The notes: generated by a model from the sequence alone, not told the origin. Positions 6,189 through 15,403 are shown, counted from the stretch's first letter. The stretch is 64,000 nucleotides of DNA from Nocardioides sp. W7 (GCF_022919075.1 NZ_CP095078.1:3286001-3350000); one strand, 5' to 3'. Numbers and translations are program-made.

Positions 6189-8912
6189 ATGAGGATCCGT
6201 TCCGCCTTTGTCCCGATGCTGAGCGTCGTGCTCGTGGGGCTCGCTCTAGTCGCTCCTGGAACGGCCGTCGGTGCGACGGACGCGGTCGCGGGCCAGGGGC
6301 CGGGGCCCGGGCCGGTCACCGCCTTCGACCTGTCCGTCGACGAGGGCGTCCCCGTCCTGCGGGTCCGCCAGGGCGAGCAGGTTTGGGACCCCGCCGACGT
6401 CGTCCTGCGTGCGGACGGCGAGCGCGCTGCGCTCGCCCTGCCCAGCTCGCTGCCCTCTCGATACAGCGGTCTTCTCACGCCCGGCAGCACTGTCTACGAG
6501 ATGCCCGGGACGCCCACGGCGGACCTGCCTAGCCTGGGCTGGGGAGCCCCGGTGCTTGGCGCCGGCGCCTCGGCGACGCTCCGGCTGGCCGTCACCGGCC
6601 CGGGCCGCGTGCTCGTGGCGACCGATCACGGAGAGAGGCGACCGCTCGACGTTCACCTCGACAGCAGTCGTCCCGAGCCGGCCGTCATCGTGTTGCCCTC
6701 CGGGACCGTCGCCACGCCAACCTGGATCGTCGACCGACCGGGCGCCTACACGTTTACCGCGACCCCGGTCGTCGCCGCGCCGGACGGCTCGGTGGTCGAG
6801 GGTGCGACCGCGTCGTACCGCCTCGACGTGAGCGAGCCGGTCACGCCGACGCCGACGGCCACCCCCGTTCCCTCGCCGTCGCCCACGCCGACGCCTCCGC
6901 CCGCGCCGACCCCGGACCCGGTCGCAGCTGCGGCTGCGGCTGCCGCACCGTCCGCGGCGACCGCGGCCGATCGCTGCGCCGTCCCCGGTCTGGCGGCCGG
7001 GGCGATGACCGCCACGACCGGGCACTTCGACTTCGGGGTCCAGGTCGACGGAGGGACGCTCCGCTCGCGCGTGAAGGACGACCAGACGTCGCCGGCCACG
7101 TGGCGCGACCCGTCCAGCGTGCTCTTCCAGCTCGGCGACACCGCCCGGACGACCGTCCCGCCGGGCGATGCCTACGCGTTCCTGGGTGAGCCTGACGCCA
7201 CGGTGTGGACGATCGGGCAGACCCAGCAGGACGGTGTCCCGTGGCTGGGCTGGAACACCCAGCACGCCAGCGCCGTGCAGGCCATCGACGGACCGACGAC
7301 CTGGACCCTCGACGCGGTCGACGGGCCCGGCGACGTCTTCGTCTACCAGACCGGCTCCTTCGGCGCGCTGACGCGCGTGTTCGGCACAGGCGACGGCTGG
7401 CCACGCTCGCGGCGGGTCCCGGCCAACGTGCACGGGCACGGCAACTGGTCCTTCACCCGGCCGGGCATCTACCGCATCACCACCACCCACGCGGCGACTC
7501 TCACGTCCGGGCGCCAGGTCAGCAGCACCGCGACGCTCCTCGTCCAGGTCGGCCCGTGCGCGGAGGCCGACCCGCGGCCGGACTCGCCGCTGGCGGCCGG
7601 CCAGCTGCTCGCGGAGGGCGCGCTCGCGAAGACTCCCCGCCACGGGGTGGTCGTCGAACCTCGCCGTACGACGGCCGGCGCCACCGTCAGCCTCCGCGTG
7701 CCGGAGCTGCAGCCCGGCAGCTGGCTGATGCCGGTGGCCTACTCGGCACCGAAGCAGCTGGGCTGGGCCCAGGTGAGCGCGACCCGCGAGCTCCCGACGG
7801 TCACCCTGCCCGCCAGGTTGGCCGAGGGCCGGCACCGGGTCGCGGTCTACGACGCGAGCGGCGCCGTGCAGGGATGGGCTCCCGTCGTCGTGACCGCCGC
7901 TGAGGACGAGGCCGACCCCAACCCCGTGACCCCGGCCGATGGCGGCGAGACCGTCGACCCCGCGCCGGCCGCCCCGTCCGCGACCGGCTCGGGGCTCAGC
8001 GGCACGGGCGGCACCTCCCTGCGAGCGGCGGCCGCCTGCGTCCCGGCCCCCGCGACACCGACCGCTCCGAGCGGCGCAGAACCGCCCGGCACCGCGCCCG
8101 GCGTCGGTGCCCCCGCGGCCGCGAACGCGGAGAAGGTGACCGACGGCCACCTCGACTTCGGTGCCCACGTCGTCGGCGGTGCCCTGGTGCCGAAGGTCAA
8201 GGACGACCGGCAGCAGCCCTCGGCGTGGGTCGACCCCGCGAGCGTGCGCCTGGTCCTGGGTTCCTCCGCGGAGCAGCAGGTCCCCGGCGACCCGTCGTAC
8301 TCCTTCATGGGCAAGCCGGGCGACACGGTGTGGATGATGCCGCAGACCCAGGTCGCCGACGTGCCGTGGCTGGGCTGGAACACCCAGGACGAGTCCGTGC
8401 GCTCGCAGGTCGACGGGTCGGTCCGCTTCACCCTCGACAGCGTCTCCGGCCCCGGCAAGCTGGCCGTCTACCTCACCGACTCCTTCGGGGGGATCGGCGA
8501 GAAGACGTTCGGCAACGCGGCGGGCTTCCCCTCGTCGTTCGACGTACCGGTCAACGTGCACGCCCACGGCAACTGGGTGTTCACCGCTGCGGGCACGTAT
8601 GCCGTGACCATCACCCAGACGGCGAAGCTGACGTCGGGCGCGTCCGTGTCCGGCACGGCGACGCTCGCATTCACCGTGGGCGGGAGCGGCGCGAGCCGGG
8701 TCCTGCCGCGCCTGGCGCCGGGGTTCGCGACGGCGCAGCCCTCCCAGCCGGCGGCACCGACGGCACCCACGGCGCCCACCGCCGCGAGCCTTGCCGACTG
8801 CGTGCTGCCGGAGACCGGGGCGCCTCGGCACTCCGCGCCGTTGCTCGCGCTGGGCGGGCTCCTGGTGCTCGCCGGCGCGACGGTGCTGGTCAGGTCCCGC
8901 CGCCGTGCGTAG
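6189..8912 (+). CDS. LPXTG-anchored surface protein with choice-of-anchor M repeats
   Basis: The 907-residue secreted wall protein starts with a signal peptide (about 1-28). It has a degenerate repeat domain (about 30-215), a Pro/Thr linker (VTPTPTATPVPSPSPTPTPP), and two clear choice-of-anchor M domains. Each clear copy runs from GHFDFG/GHLDFG through WLGWNTQ to NVHGHGNW or NVHAHGNW plus an F-x-PG/AAG motif, ending near 455 and 830. The C-terminus is LPETG (873-877), a hydrophobic helix and RSRRR, a standard sortase anchor. The His-x-His-x-Asn motif in each domain could contact metal. Such proteins accompany the anchored-repeat ABC transporters of actinobacteria. The Zur-box-like site upstream suggests zinc capture at the wall; that function is inference. 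Confidence 0.9.
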   Translation: MRIRSAFVPMLSVVLVGLALVAPGTAVGATDAVAGQGPGPGPVTAFDLSVDEGVPVLRVRQGEQVWDPADVVLRADGERAALALPSSLPSRYSGLLTPGSTVYEMPGTPTADLPSLGWGAPVLGAGASATLRLAVTGPGRVLVATDHGERRPLDVHLDSSRPEPAVIVLPSGTVATPTWIVDRPGAYTFTATPVVAAPDGSVVEGATASYRLDVSEPVTPTPTATPVPSPSPTPTPPPAPTPDPVAAAAAAAAPSAATAADRCAVPGLAAGAMTATTGHFDFGVQVDGGTLRSRVKDDQTSPATWRDPSSVLFQLGDTARTTVPPGDAYAFLGEPDATVWTIGQTQQDGVPWLGWNTQHASAVQAIDGPTTWTLDAVDGPGDVFVYQTGSFGALTRVFGTGDGWPRSRRVPANVHGHGNWSFTRPGIYRITTTHAATLTSGRQVSSTATLLVQVGPCAEADPRPDSPLAAGQLLAEGALAKTPRHGVVVEPRRTTAGATVSLRVPELQPGSWLMPVAYSAPKQLGWAQVSATRELPTVTLPARLAEGRHRVAVYDASGAVQGWAPVVVTAAEDEADPNPVTPADGGETVDPAPAAPSATGSGLSGTGGTSLRAAAACVPAPATPTAPSGAEPPGTAPGVGAPAAANAEKVTDGHLDFGAHVVGGALVPKVKDDRQQPSAWVDPASVRLVLGSSAEQQVPGDPSYSFMGKPGDTVWMMPQTQVADVPWLGWNTQDESVRSQVDGSVRFTLDSVSGPGKLAVYLTDSFGGIGEKTFGNAAGFPSSFDVPVNVHAHGNWVFTAAGTYAVTITQTAKLTSGASVSGTATLAFTVGGSGASRVLPRLAPGFATAQPSQPAAPTAPTAPTAASLADCVLPETGAPRHSAPLLALGGLLVLAGATVLVRSRRRA

Positions 8913-10461
8913 GGGCCTGTCGGTCGCCGTGGCGACGCTCGCGCTGGCCGCGTCGGCCTGCGCGAGCCCGGTCGGGCTGTCGGAGAACGACGACCGCCTT
9001 CAGGTGATCACGACCACGGGTCTGCTGCGCGACCTCGTGGCGAACGTCGGCGGCCCCGACGTCAACGTCACCTCGCTGGTCCCGGACGGGGCCGACCCGC
9101 ACAGCTACGAGCCCTCGCTGAGGCGCGTGCGCGACGTCGTCTATGCCGACGTCGCCTTCAGCAACTACATGCTGTTGGAGCAGCACGGCATCATCAAGGC
9201 GCTCGACGCCAACCTCCCCGAGGACGCCCTCAACATCTCGCTGGCCGAGGACGCCGTGAAGTACGCCGCCGAGATCATCCCGCTGGTCGAGAACGTCAAC
9301 CTCGACACCATCTGGCTGGGGCTTCGAGCGCGCGGCGACGGGGACCAGTACGGCGCCGACCGCGCCTCCGACGTACTCCTCAGCGCGACGGCGATGACCG
9401 GTCCCGGGGACCTGCACGGCTACCTCACCGGGTCATTCGGCGACCCGGAGATCTACTACGACAGCACCGACGGCTTCGACGCGTCGGACGGCTACCGCGA
9501 CGACACCGCGCTGCTGCCGGTCGACGCGCACACCCACATGTCGTGGGCGTTCAGCGAACCGGGGGTCTACACGCTCAGCATGTCCGCCCGCCTGCAAGCC
9601 GACGACGAGTCGGCCTTGGTGCCGCTGGGCGAGGCCACCTTCACCTTCGCCGTCGGAGTGCCCGCGGTCGACGTGGCCGAGCCCGGCCAGGAGGTCCTCG
9701 ACGAGGGTCACGCCGACCTCACTGTCGATCTGGACGCCGGCACCATCGGACTCCTCCACGACCCCGAGGGCGGGGGCGAGCACACCCAGCGCGAGCTCGC
9801 CGCGGAGGACGTCGTCATCGACGTGCCGGCGAAGGCCCTCTCGGAGGTGCCGAACGACCGACGGCTCGGGTTCCTGGGCCGTCCCGGCACCGCGATCCAC
9901 CAGCTGCCCCAGGCGGTCCTGGGCAAGCACGTGCACGGCGAGATCGACCCGCACCTGTGGCAGGACGTCGGCAACGTGATGGCCTACGTCGAGCTGATCC
10001 GCGACACGCTCGTCGAGGCCGACCCCGAGCACGCACTCGACTACCGCGAGCGTGCGGAGACCTACCTGGCCGAGCTGCAGGCCCTCGACGACCTGGTACG
10101 TGAGCGGCTGGCGGCGATCCCGGGGGAGCGCCGCTACCTGATCACGACCCACGACGCCTTCGCCTACCTCGCCAAGGCCTACGACCTGCAGGTCGCCGGG
10201 TTCGTCTCGCCCAACCCGGCGGTCGAGCCGTCCCTGTCCGACCGGCGCAAGCTCACCGAGACCATCCGCTCGCTCGACGTGCCCGCGGTGTTCCTCGAGC
10301 CCGGTCTGCAGGCCCGCTCCTCGACGCTGACACAGGTCGCCGCCGAGGAGAACATCGCGGTCTGCGCCATCTACGGCGACGTCCTCGACGACGACGTGCG
10401 CACCTACGTCGAGCTGATGACCTTCAACGCCGACTCCCTCCACGACTGCCTCGCCCGCTGA
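8905..10461 (+). CDS. Anchored-repeat ABC transporter substrate-binding lipoprotein with inserted choice-of-anchor M domain
   Basis: The 518-residue protein has a lipoprotein signal peptide (VRRGLSVAVATLALAASAC, lipid-attachment C19) and a ZnuA-type (cluster A-I) metal-binding fold. The first lobe has the ligand His66 (DGADPHSYEP). The next ligand, H350 (IDPHLWQD), and THDAFAYLAKAYDL follow only after about 190 residues of choice-of-anchor M sequence (DLHGYLTGSFG..., VDAHTHMSWAFSEPG). The acidic CAIYGDVLDDD near the end supplies the last ligand. The wall-type domain is thus inserted in the region between the lobes. A His-rich stretch (GKHVHGEIDPH) adjoins the second ligand. GTG 8905 overlaps the LPXTG gene end (GTGCGTAG). 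It binds zinc or manganese for the ATPase/permease encoded downstream. Confidence 0.9.
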   Translation: MRRGLSVAVATLALAASACASPVGLSENDDRLQVITTTGLLRDLVANVGGPDVNVTSLVPDGADPHSYEPSLRRVRDVVYADVAFSNYMLLEQHGIIKALDANLPEDALNISLAEDAVKYAAEIIPLVENVNLDTIWLGLRARGDGDQYGADRASDVLLSATAMTGPGDLHGYLTGSFGDPEIYYDSTDGFDASDGYRDDTALLPVDAHTHMSWAFSEPGVYTLSMSARLQADDESALVPLGEATFTFAVGVPAVDVAEPGQEVLDEGHADLTVDLDAGTIGLLHDPEGGGEHTQRELAAEDVVIDVPAKALSEVPNDRRLGFLGRPGTAIHQLPQAVLGKHVHGEIDPHLWQDVGNVMAYVELIRDTLVEADPEHALDYRERAETYLAELQALDDLVRERLAAIPGERRYLITTHDAFAYLAKAYDLQVAGFVSPNPAVEPSLSDRRKLTETIRSLDVPAVFLEPGLQARSSTLTQVAAEENIAVCAIYGDVLDDDVRTYVELMTFNADSLHDCLAR

Positions 10462-10491
10462 CCCCCTCTGATCCGCCGACAAGGAACCCCG

Positions 10492-11418
10492 ATGAGACGA
10501 ACCACCCGGGCGAGCGCTGCCGCCGCCGTCCTGCTCGCCCTGACCGCCGCTCCGGCGGCGGCGGGTGACGAGTTGAACCAGCAGATCGACGAGGAGCAGC
10601 GGGTGGCCACCGACCGGGCCGAGCTCGGCCTCGGTCACGTCGACCTCGGACCGCGCTACGACGAAGGCGGAGCCTGGTCGCTGATGGTCCACGACGACAC
10701 CGCGACGGCGGGATCGGTCTGGCGCGCCCTCGACCGCACCGTGCTGCGGGTGCACGACGCGGCGGTCCAGCAGGTGCCGGACGACCCGGCGTACTCCTTC
10801 CTGGGTGCCGAGCCCGGTCAGGAGGTGTACGTCGTCCCGCAGACCCAGGACCAGGAGATCGTCTGGATCGGCTGGAACACCCAGGACCCGCAGGTCATGG
10901 AGACCGTCGACCGGGGCGTGAAGCTCAGCCTCGTCGACGCGGAGGGCCCCGGCGAGCTGGTGGTCTACCTCCAAGACGGCGGTTTCGGCGAGCCCGACGT
11001 CCTCTGGGACTCGACGCTCGCCGAGGCACAGCCCCTGTGGGTCGACGTCAACACCCACACCCACGCCAACTGGGTCTTCACCCGACCCGGCGTCTACCTC
11101 GTGACCGTCGAGGCCAGCGCCGACCTCGTCGACGGCACCACTGCGTCGGCGACCGGCACCATCCGCCTGGCCGTGGGCGACGACGTCTCCGTCGACGAGG
11201 CCTACGACGCGGTCCCGGTGACCGCCGCCCCGACGCCGGCCGCCGCGGCGACCGCGAGCGAGGACGCCGGTGACACGACCGAGGAGGACGACTCGGCGAC
11301 CCCAGTCCTGCTCGCCGGCGTCGGCGTCGCCCTCCTGCTGGTCCTGGCGGTCGTGGTGGTCGCCGTCCGCGGTCGCGCCGCACGGCGGCGGGCACTGACC
11401 GAGCCGGGGGAGAGGTGA
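10492..11418 (+). CDS. Membrane-anchored choice-of-anchor M domain protein
   Basis: The 308-residue protein has a signal peptide (about 1-25), one choice-of-anchor M domain (about 45-232, with VPQTQDQEIVWIGWNTQ and NTHTHANWVFTRPGVY), an Ala/Thr/acidic linker and a single C-terminal membrane helix (about 267-293) with a basic tail. It lacks LPXTG, so it should stay membrane-bound with its domain outside. ACAAGGAACCCC precedes the ATG. It lies between the substrate-binding protein and the ATPase, and probably hands metal from the wall layer to the lipoprotein. Confidence 0.87.
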   Translation: MRRTTRASAAAAVLLALTAAPAAAGDELNQQIDEEQRVATDRAELGLGHVDLGPRYDEGGAWSLMVHDDTATAGSVWRALDRTVLRVHDAAVQQVPDDPAYSFLGAEPGQEVYVVPQTQDQEIVWIGWNTQDPQVMETVDRGVKLSLVDAEGPGELVVYLQDGGFGEPDVLWDSTLAEAQPLWVDVNTHTHANWVFTRPGVYLVTVEASADLVDGTTASATGTIRLAVGDDVSVDEAYDAVPVTAAPTPAAAATASEDAGDTTEEDDSATPVLLAGVGVALLLVLAVVVVAVRGRAARRRALTEPGER

Positions 11419-12170
11419 GCACCCGTCCGACGGCGCTGGAGATCGCGGGCCTGCACGTCGACCTCGGGGGCCGGCCGGTCCTCGAGGGGGTCGACCTGAG
11501 CGTGGACCGCGGAGAGCTCGTGGGCCTGATCGGTCCCAACGGCGCCGGCAAGACCACCCTCGTGCGCAGCGTGCTCGGGCTGCTCCGGACGCGGGCCGGA
11601 TCGGTGCGCGTGGACGGGCGGGTCGTCCGGCCGCGCCAGGCCGGGATCGGCTACGTGCCCCAGCGCACCGAGTTCGCCTGGGACTTCCCGATCTCGGTGG
11701 AGCGAGTGGTGATGTCCGGGCTGGTCGCCCGGCACGGACTGCTGCACCGACCGGGGGTGGAGGCCTGGCGGACGGTCGGCCGGGTGCTGGACCTGGTGCG
11801 GATGACCGACCTGCGCGAGCGGCCGGTCGGTGAGCTGTCCGGCGGCCAGCGGCAGCGGGTGCTCGTGGCCCGGGCGCTGGTCCTGGAGCCGAGCGTGCTG
11901 CTGCTCGACGAGCCGTTCACCGGCCTCGACATGCCGACCCAGGACATCCTCCTGGAGCTGTTCACCGACCTCGCCCGGCAGGACCGGGCAGTGCTGATGA
12001 CCACCCACGACATCGTGTCCGCGTTGTACTCCTGTGATCGAGTGGCGCTGCTCAACCGGCGCGTCGTCGCTGCCGGACCCGCGTCCGAGCTGCGGGACCC
12101 GACGCTGTGGACCAGCACGTTCGGTATAGCCGAGGGCAGTCCGCTGCTGCGGGTGCTGGGGGCGGCCTGA
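11415..12170 (+). CDS. Metal ABC transporter ATP-binding protein (anchored-repeat type)
   Basis: The 251-residue ATPase shows Walker A GPNGAGKT (40-47), Q-loop region VPQRTEF (81-87), signature LSGGQ (141-145), Walker B VLLLDEP (161-167) and switch-His region TTHD. It matches ZnuC/MntB-type ATPases. The GTG start overlaps the preceding stop (GTGA) and its own stop overlaps the permease ATG (TGATG), so the stoichiometry of the complex is translationally coupled. Confidence 0.93.
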   Translation: MSTRPTALEIAGLHVDLGGRPVLEGVDLSVDRGELVGLIGPNGAGKTTLVRSVLGLLRTRAGSVRVDGRVVRPRQAGIGYVPQRTEFAWDFPISVERVVMSGLVARHGLLHRPGVEAWRTVGRVLDLVRMTDLRERPVGELSGGQRQRVLVARALVLEPSVLLLDEPFTGLDMPTQDILLELFTDLARQDRAVLMTTHDIVSALYSCDRVALLNRRVVAAGPASELRDPTLWTSTFGIAEGSPLLRVLGAA

Positions 12171-13027
12171 TGCCGATCCAGGACTTCCTCTCCGACCTGT
12201 TCAACCCCGACCTGCGGTTCCTGCCCAAGGCGCTGGCCGTCGCCGTCATGTCGTCGATCGTCTGCGGTGTCGTGGGCTGCTACGTCGTCCTGCGCGGCAT
12301 GGCGTTCATCGGCGACGCCGTCGCGCACGCCGTCTTCCCGGGCCTGGCGGTGGCCTTCGTCGTGTCCGGCAACCTGATCGTCGGCGGGACCGTGGCCGGG
12401 GTCGTCACCGCCGTACTCATCGCGGTGTTCTCGCAGACGCGCCGACTGCGGGAGGACTCCGTCATCGGGATCTTCTTCGTCGGCGCGTTCGCCCTCGGCG
12501 TCGTGATCATCTCCCGGGCGCCCGGGTACGCCGGGTCGCTCGAGCAGTTCCTCTTCGGCTCCATCGCCGGCATCCCCGACCGCGACCTGGTCGTCGTTGC
12601 GCTCGCCGGACTCGGGGTGCTGGCCGTCGTACTCGCGCTGCACCCGCAGCTGGTCGCCGTCACCCTGGACCGGGAGATGGCGCGCGCGCTCGGCCTGCGC
12701 GTCTTCTGGTACGACCTGACGCTCTACGTCCTGGTGACGCTCGCCGTGGTCATCTCGGTGCAGACCATCGGCAACGTCCTCGTGCTCGCCCTGCTCGTCG
12801 CGCCTGCCGCGACCGCTCGGCTGCTCACCGACCGGCTCACCGTGATGATGAGCCTCGCGCCCGTCATCGGCAGTGTGGCCGCGTTCGTAGGGCTCTACCT
12901 GTCCTGGTCCTGGGACCTCCCAGTCGGCGCGACCATCGTGCTCGTGCTGACCGGCGCGTTCCTCGTCGCCTGGTTGCTCGCGCCGCGACACGGAGTGCTC
13001 CTCCGCGTCCTCCGATTCGGTTATTGA
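12170..13027 (+). CDS. Metal ABC transporter permease (ZnuB/MntC-like, anchored-repeat type)
   Basis: The 285-residue integral membrane protein has about eight hydrophobic segments and the ABC-3 family motif RGMAFIGDAVAHAVFPGLAVAF near residues 42-63. It forms the channel for metal import with the ATPase encoded just upstream; TGATG couples them. The stop at 13025-13027 lies inside the next Zur-box-like palindrome, so the following gene has its own regulated promoter starting within this gene's end. Confidence 0.93.
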   Translation: MPIQDFLSDLFNPDLRFLPKALAVAVMSSIVCGVVGCYVVLRGMAFIGDAVAHAVFPGLAVAFVVSGNLIVGGTVAGVVTAVLIAVFSQTRRLREDSVIGIFFVGAFALGVVIISRAPGYAGSLEQFLFGSIAGIPDRDLVVVALAGLGVLAVVLALHPQLVAVTLDREMARALGLRVFWYDLTLYVLVTLAVVISVQTIGNVLVLALLVAPAATARLLTDRLTVMMSLAPVIGSVAAFVGLYLSWSWDLPVGATIVLVLTGAFLVAWLLAPRHGVLLRVLRFGY

Positions 13028-13047
13028 GATTGAATATCATTCTCAAT
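13023..13047. promoter_or_regulatory. Extended Zur-box-like palindrome upstream of the Ig-repeat protein
   Basis: The inner 7-1-7 element TGAATATCATTCTCA (13031-13045) is flanked by perfect outer arms ATTGAGA (13023-13029) and TCTCAAT (13041-13047). It is the most extended of the three Zur-like sites and overlaps the permease stop codon. It lies 40 bases before the GTG at 13087. Confidence 0.7.
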
Positions 13048-13086
13048 TATGCTGAGGTGGGGTCTCCACTCCGTGAAAGGAAACCT

Positions 13087-14955
13087 GTGAAGCGTCTGCT
13101 CATCACCTCCCTGGCCAGCGTGGTCGGGGCGGCCACGGTGCTCGCGGCCTCCGGCTCTGCTGCTTCCGCAGCCGACCGCGAGGTCGTGCTGACCCAGGGC
13201 CACATCGACCTCTTCGACGTCACCTACGACCAGGTCGCCGGCAAGCTGAGGCTCGCGGTCGGCGACGACACCGGCGCCGCGAAGGTCTTCCGCGACCCGA
13301 GCACGGTCACGGTCGCGGTGGACGAGGAGCTCTCCGCCACCACCGTGCCCGACATCCCGGCCTACTCGTTCCTCGGCGAGCCCGGGGACACCGTCTACCT
13401 GCTCCCGTTCAGCCAGAACCCTGATCTGCCCTGGCCGGGGTGGAGCACCGAGCGCCTGGTGGGCACCCTGCCCGCAGGCACCCAGGTCTCGACCGCTGCC
13501 GACGCTGTCAAGCTCGACGTCGCGATCGAGGGTCCGGGCGAGGTGCACTCGTATCAGTCGAACGCCTTCGGCTCTCCCATCAACCACTACATCGACACGA
13601 GTGACGCGGGGCCGGACACCATCCCGATCGCCCGCAACGCCCACGTGCACACGGAGTGGTCCTTCTCCGAGCTTGGTGAGTACACGTTCTCCGTCACGCC
13701 GACGGCCGCCACGACGACCGGCGGCACCCTGAGCGGCGACACGGCGACCTATCACCTCCGCGTCGGCGACCCGGTCGTCGCGCCCGGCCTCGGCCTCGGC
13801 GTCACCGCCAACAAGCCGAGCGCGGAGTACCTGTACGGCCAGGGCATCACCCTGACCGCGACCCCGGACGCCGCCACCGACCTCGACCACTATCACTGGT
13901 TCGTCAAGGGGGCCGGCCAGGCCGAGTACGTCATCAGCAACCGCTCGGCGACCAACGAGCTGAAGCTGCCCACCTCGACCGTCTGGGACGGCGCCCAGGT
14001 CGTCGCCAAGCTCTACGGCGATGACCACGAGGTGGTGGCGGAGTCAGCCCCAGTCACCCTCAGCGTCGACACGCTCGAGCCGACGACCGTGCTCACCGCG
14101 ACGACCGACCGGGCGTCGTACCAGGTGGGTGAGACGGCCGCGCTGACCTCGACCCAGAGCCCGCAGACCGCCGACGACCACTACCACTGGTACGTGCGGA
14201 AGCCGGGCGAGGAGTTCTACACCTGGATCGACGGCACGCGGGCCGCCGACGCGACCTTGCCGATCACCGCCGACCTGCAGGGCGCCGAGGTCGTCGCCCG
14301 ACTGTTCAATGCCGACCACGCCGTCCTGGCCGAGTCGGCTCCGATCGTCTTGTCGGTCGGGCCGGCGGCACCGGTGGCTGCGACGAGCACCGTCGTCCGG
14401 CTCAGCCAGACCAGCCAGCGGTACGGCGCCACTCCGAGTCGCGCCGACGTCACCGTCACCACCGCGTCCGGCGCGGCCGCCGGGCGGGTGTCGGTCTCCG
14501 TGGACGGCACCGGGCTCGGTGCGCACACCCTCGATGGCCAGGGCCGCGCCAGCGTCGCACTCCCGGCTCGACTTGCCCCGGGGGCCCACCAGGTCGTGGC
14601 CAGCTTCGTCCCGGCCGACGACGCCGCCCAGGCGCCGTCGTCCTCGGCAGCCGCGCGCGTCACGATCGCCAAAGCCCGCGCTCGGGTCGCGCTGACGCTG
14701 AAGAAGCGGGTCCGGACCACGGTGCGGGCCCGCGCGATGGTGAAGGTCGCGGGCGTCGGCACGCCGACCGGCAAGGTCCGGGTGCTCGTGGACGGCAAGA
14801 AGGTCGCCGCCGCCTCGCTTCGCAACGGGCGCGTCGTCGTCCGCCTGCCCCGGCTGAGCGCCGGACGGCACAGCGTCCGGATCCGGTTCGGCGGGGACGA
14901 GCACCACGCGGCCTCGACCAGTAAGTTACGGAAGCTGCGGGTCACCCGCCGCTGA
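13087..14955 (+). CDS. Secreted choice-of-anchor M protein with bacterial Ig-like repeats
   Basis: The 622-residue protein has a signal peptide (about 1-29, ending ASAASA) and one choice-of-anchor M domain (about 33-235, with WPGWSTE and NAHVHTEWSFSELGEY). Two similar Ig-like units follow, each with DHYHWYV or DHYHWFV cores (about 240-335 and 340-430), then two further Ig-like modules (about 440-540 and 545-622). The C-terminus is strongly basic with no LPXTG or membrane helix. It may bind wall polymers non-covalently. GAAAGGA precedes the GTG; an upstream in-frame ATG would fall in the operator. It belongs to the anchored-repeat transporter locus but has its own promoter. Confidence 0.85.
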   Translation: MKRLLITSLASVVGAATVLAASGSAASAADREVVLTQGHIDLFDVTYDQVAGKLRLAVGDDTGAAKVFRDPSTVTVAVDEELSATTVPDIPAYSFLGEPGDTVYLLPFSQNPDLPWPGWSTERLVGTLPAGTQVSTAADAVKLDVAIEGPGEVHSYQSNAFGSPINHYIDTSDAGPDTIPIARNAHVHTEWSFSELGEYTFSVTPTAATTTGGTLSGDTATYHLRVGDPVVAPGLGLGVTANKPSAEYLYGQGITLTATPDAATDLDHYHWFVKGAGQAEYVISNRSATNELKLPTSTVWDGAQVVAKLYGDDHEVVAESAPVTLSVDTLEPTTVLTATTDRASYQVGETAALTSTQSPQTADDHYHWYVRKPGEEFYTWIDGTRAADATLPITADLQGAEVVARLFNADHAVLAESAPIVLSVGPAAPVAATSTVVRLSQTSQRYGATPSRADVTVTTASGAAAGRVSVSVDGTGLGAHTLDGQGRASVALPARLAPGAHQVVASFVPADDAAQAPSSSAAARVTIAKARARVALTLKKRVRTTVRARAMVKVAGVGTPTGKVRVLVDGKKVAAASLRNGRVVVRLPRLSAGRHSVRIRFGGDEHHAASTSKLRKLRVTRR

Positions 14956-15091
14956 CCGCATCAATCGCGCTCCGGCGACCCTGGGTGTTGCTCATCCGGG
15001 GGCGTCGGGGCGCGGCTTGCGAGACGGTCGCCTTTGTCTCCACCAGGACATCGGGTCGAGTGACCTCGAGGTCTTACATCCAGGAGGTCTC

Positions 15092-15403
15092 ATGACAGGG
15101 AGCGATCTGACCGTAGTGGCGGTGTGTGGCGTCAGTCGCTGTGCCACCGCTGCTGACCAGATCGTCGCGGCGCTGCGCGAGCCCGTGCTGAGTACGCCCG
15201 ACGCGTTGCTTCTCCGCATGACTGGCTGCCCCCTCCGCGGATCCTGTTGGCACGAGTCAGGGTGCCTCGTGGTCGTTCAGCGGTGCACCAGCGCCTTGCG
15301 TCCTGTCGGCTCTGCCACCGAACTGGCGGCAGGGGAGCCGGCCGCCTGTGCTCGCACCGTGCGGACTTGGCTGCGCGGATACTGGTTCCTGCGGCACCGG
15401 TGA
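15092..15403 (+). CDS. Small cysteine-rich protein, function unknown
   Basis: The 103-residue protein is preceded by a strong CAGGAGG eight bases before the ATG. It contains seven cysteines arranged as CGVSRC near the N-terminus, GCPLRGSCWHESGC in the middle and single cysteines later. It has a leading beta-strand-like VVAVCG. The spacing recalls a thioredoxin-fold [2Fe-2S] ferredoxin or a metal-binding protein, but I do not recognise a family. It lies 136 bases after the Zn-transport genes without a Zur-like box, so co-regulation is unproven. Confidence 0.6.
   Translation: MTGSDLTVVAVCGVSRCATAADQIVAALREPVLSTPDALLLRMTGCPLRGSCWHESGCLVVVQRCTSALRPVGSATELAAGEPAACARTVRTWLRGYWFLRHR

Noticed and set aside
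6246..8831. Very long minus-strand frame opposite the LPXTG protein
   Set aside because: High GC keeps the antisense frame open; the plus-strand frame has signal peptide, repeats and LPETG.
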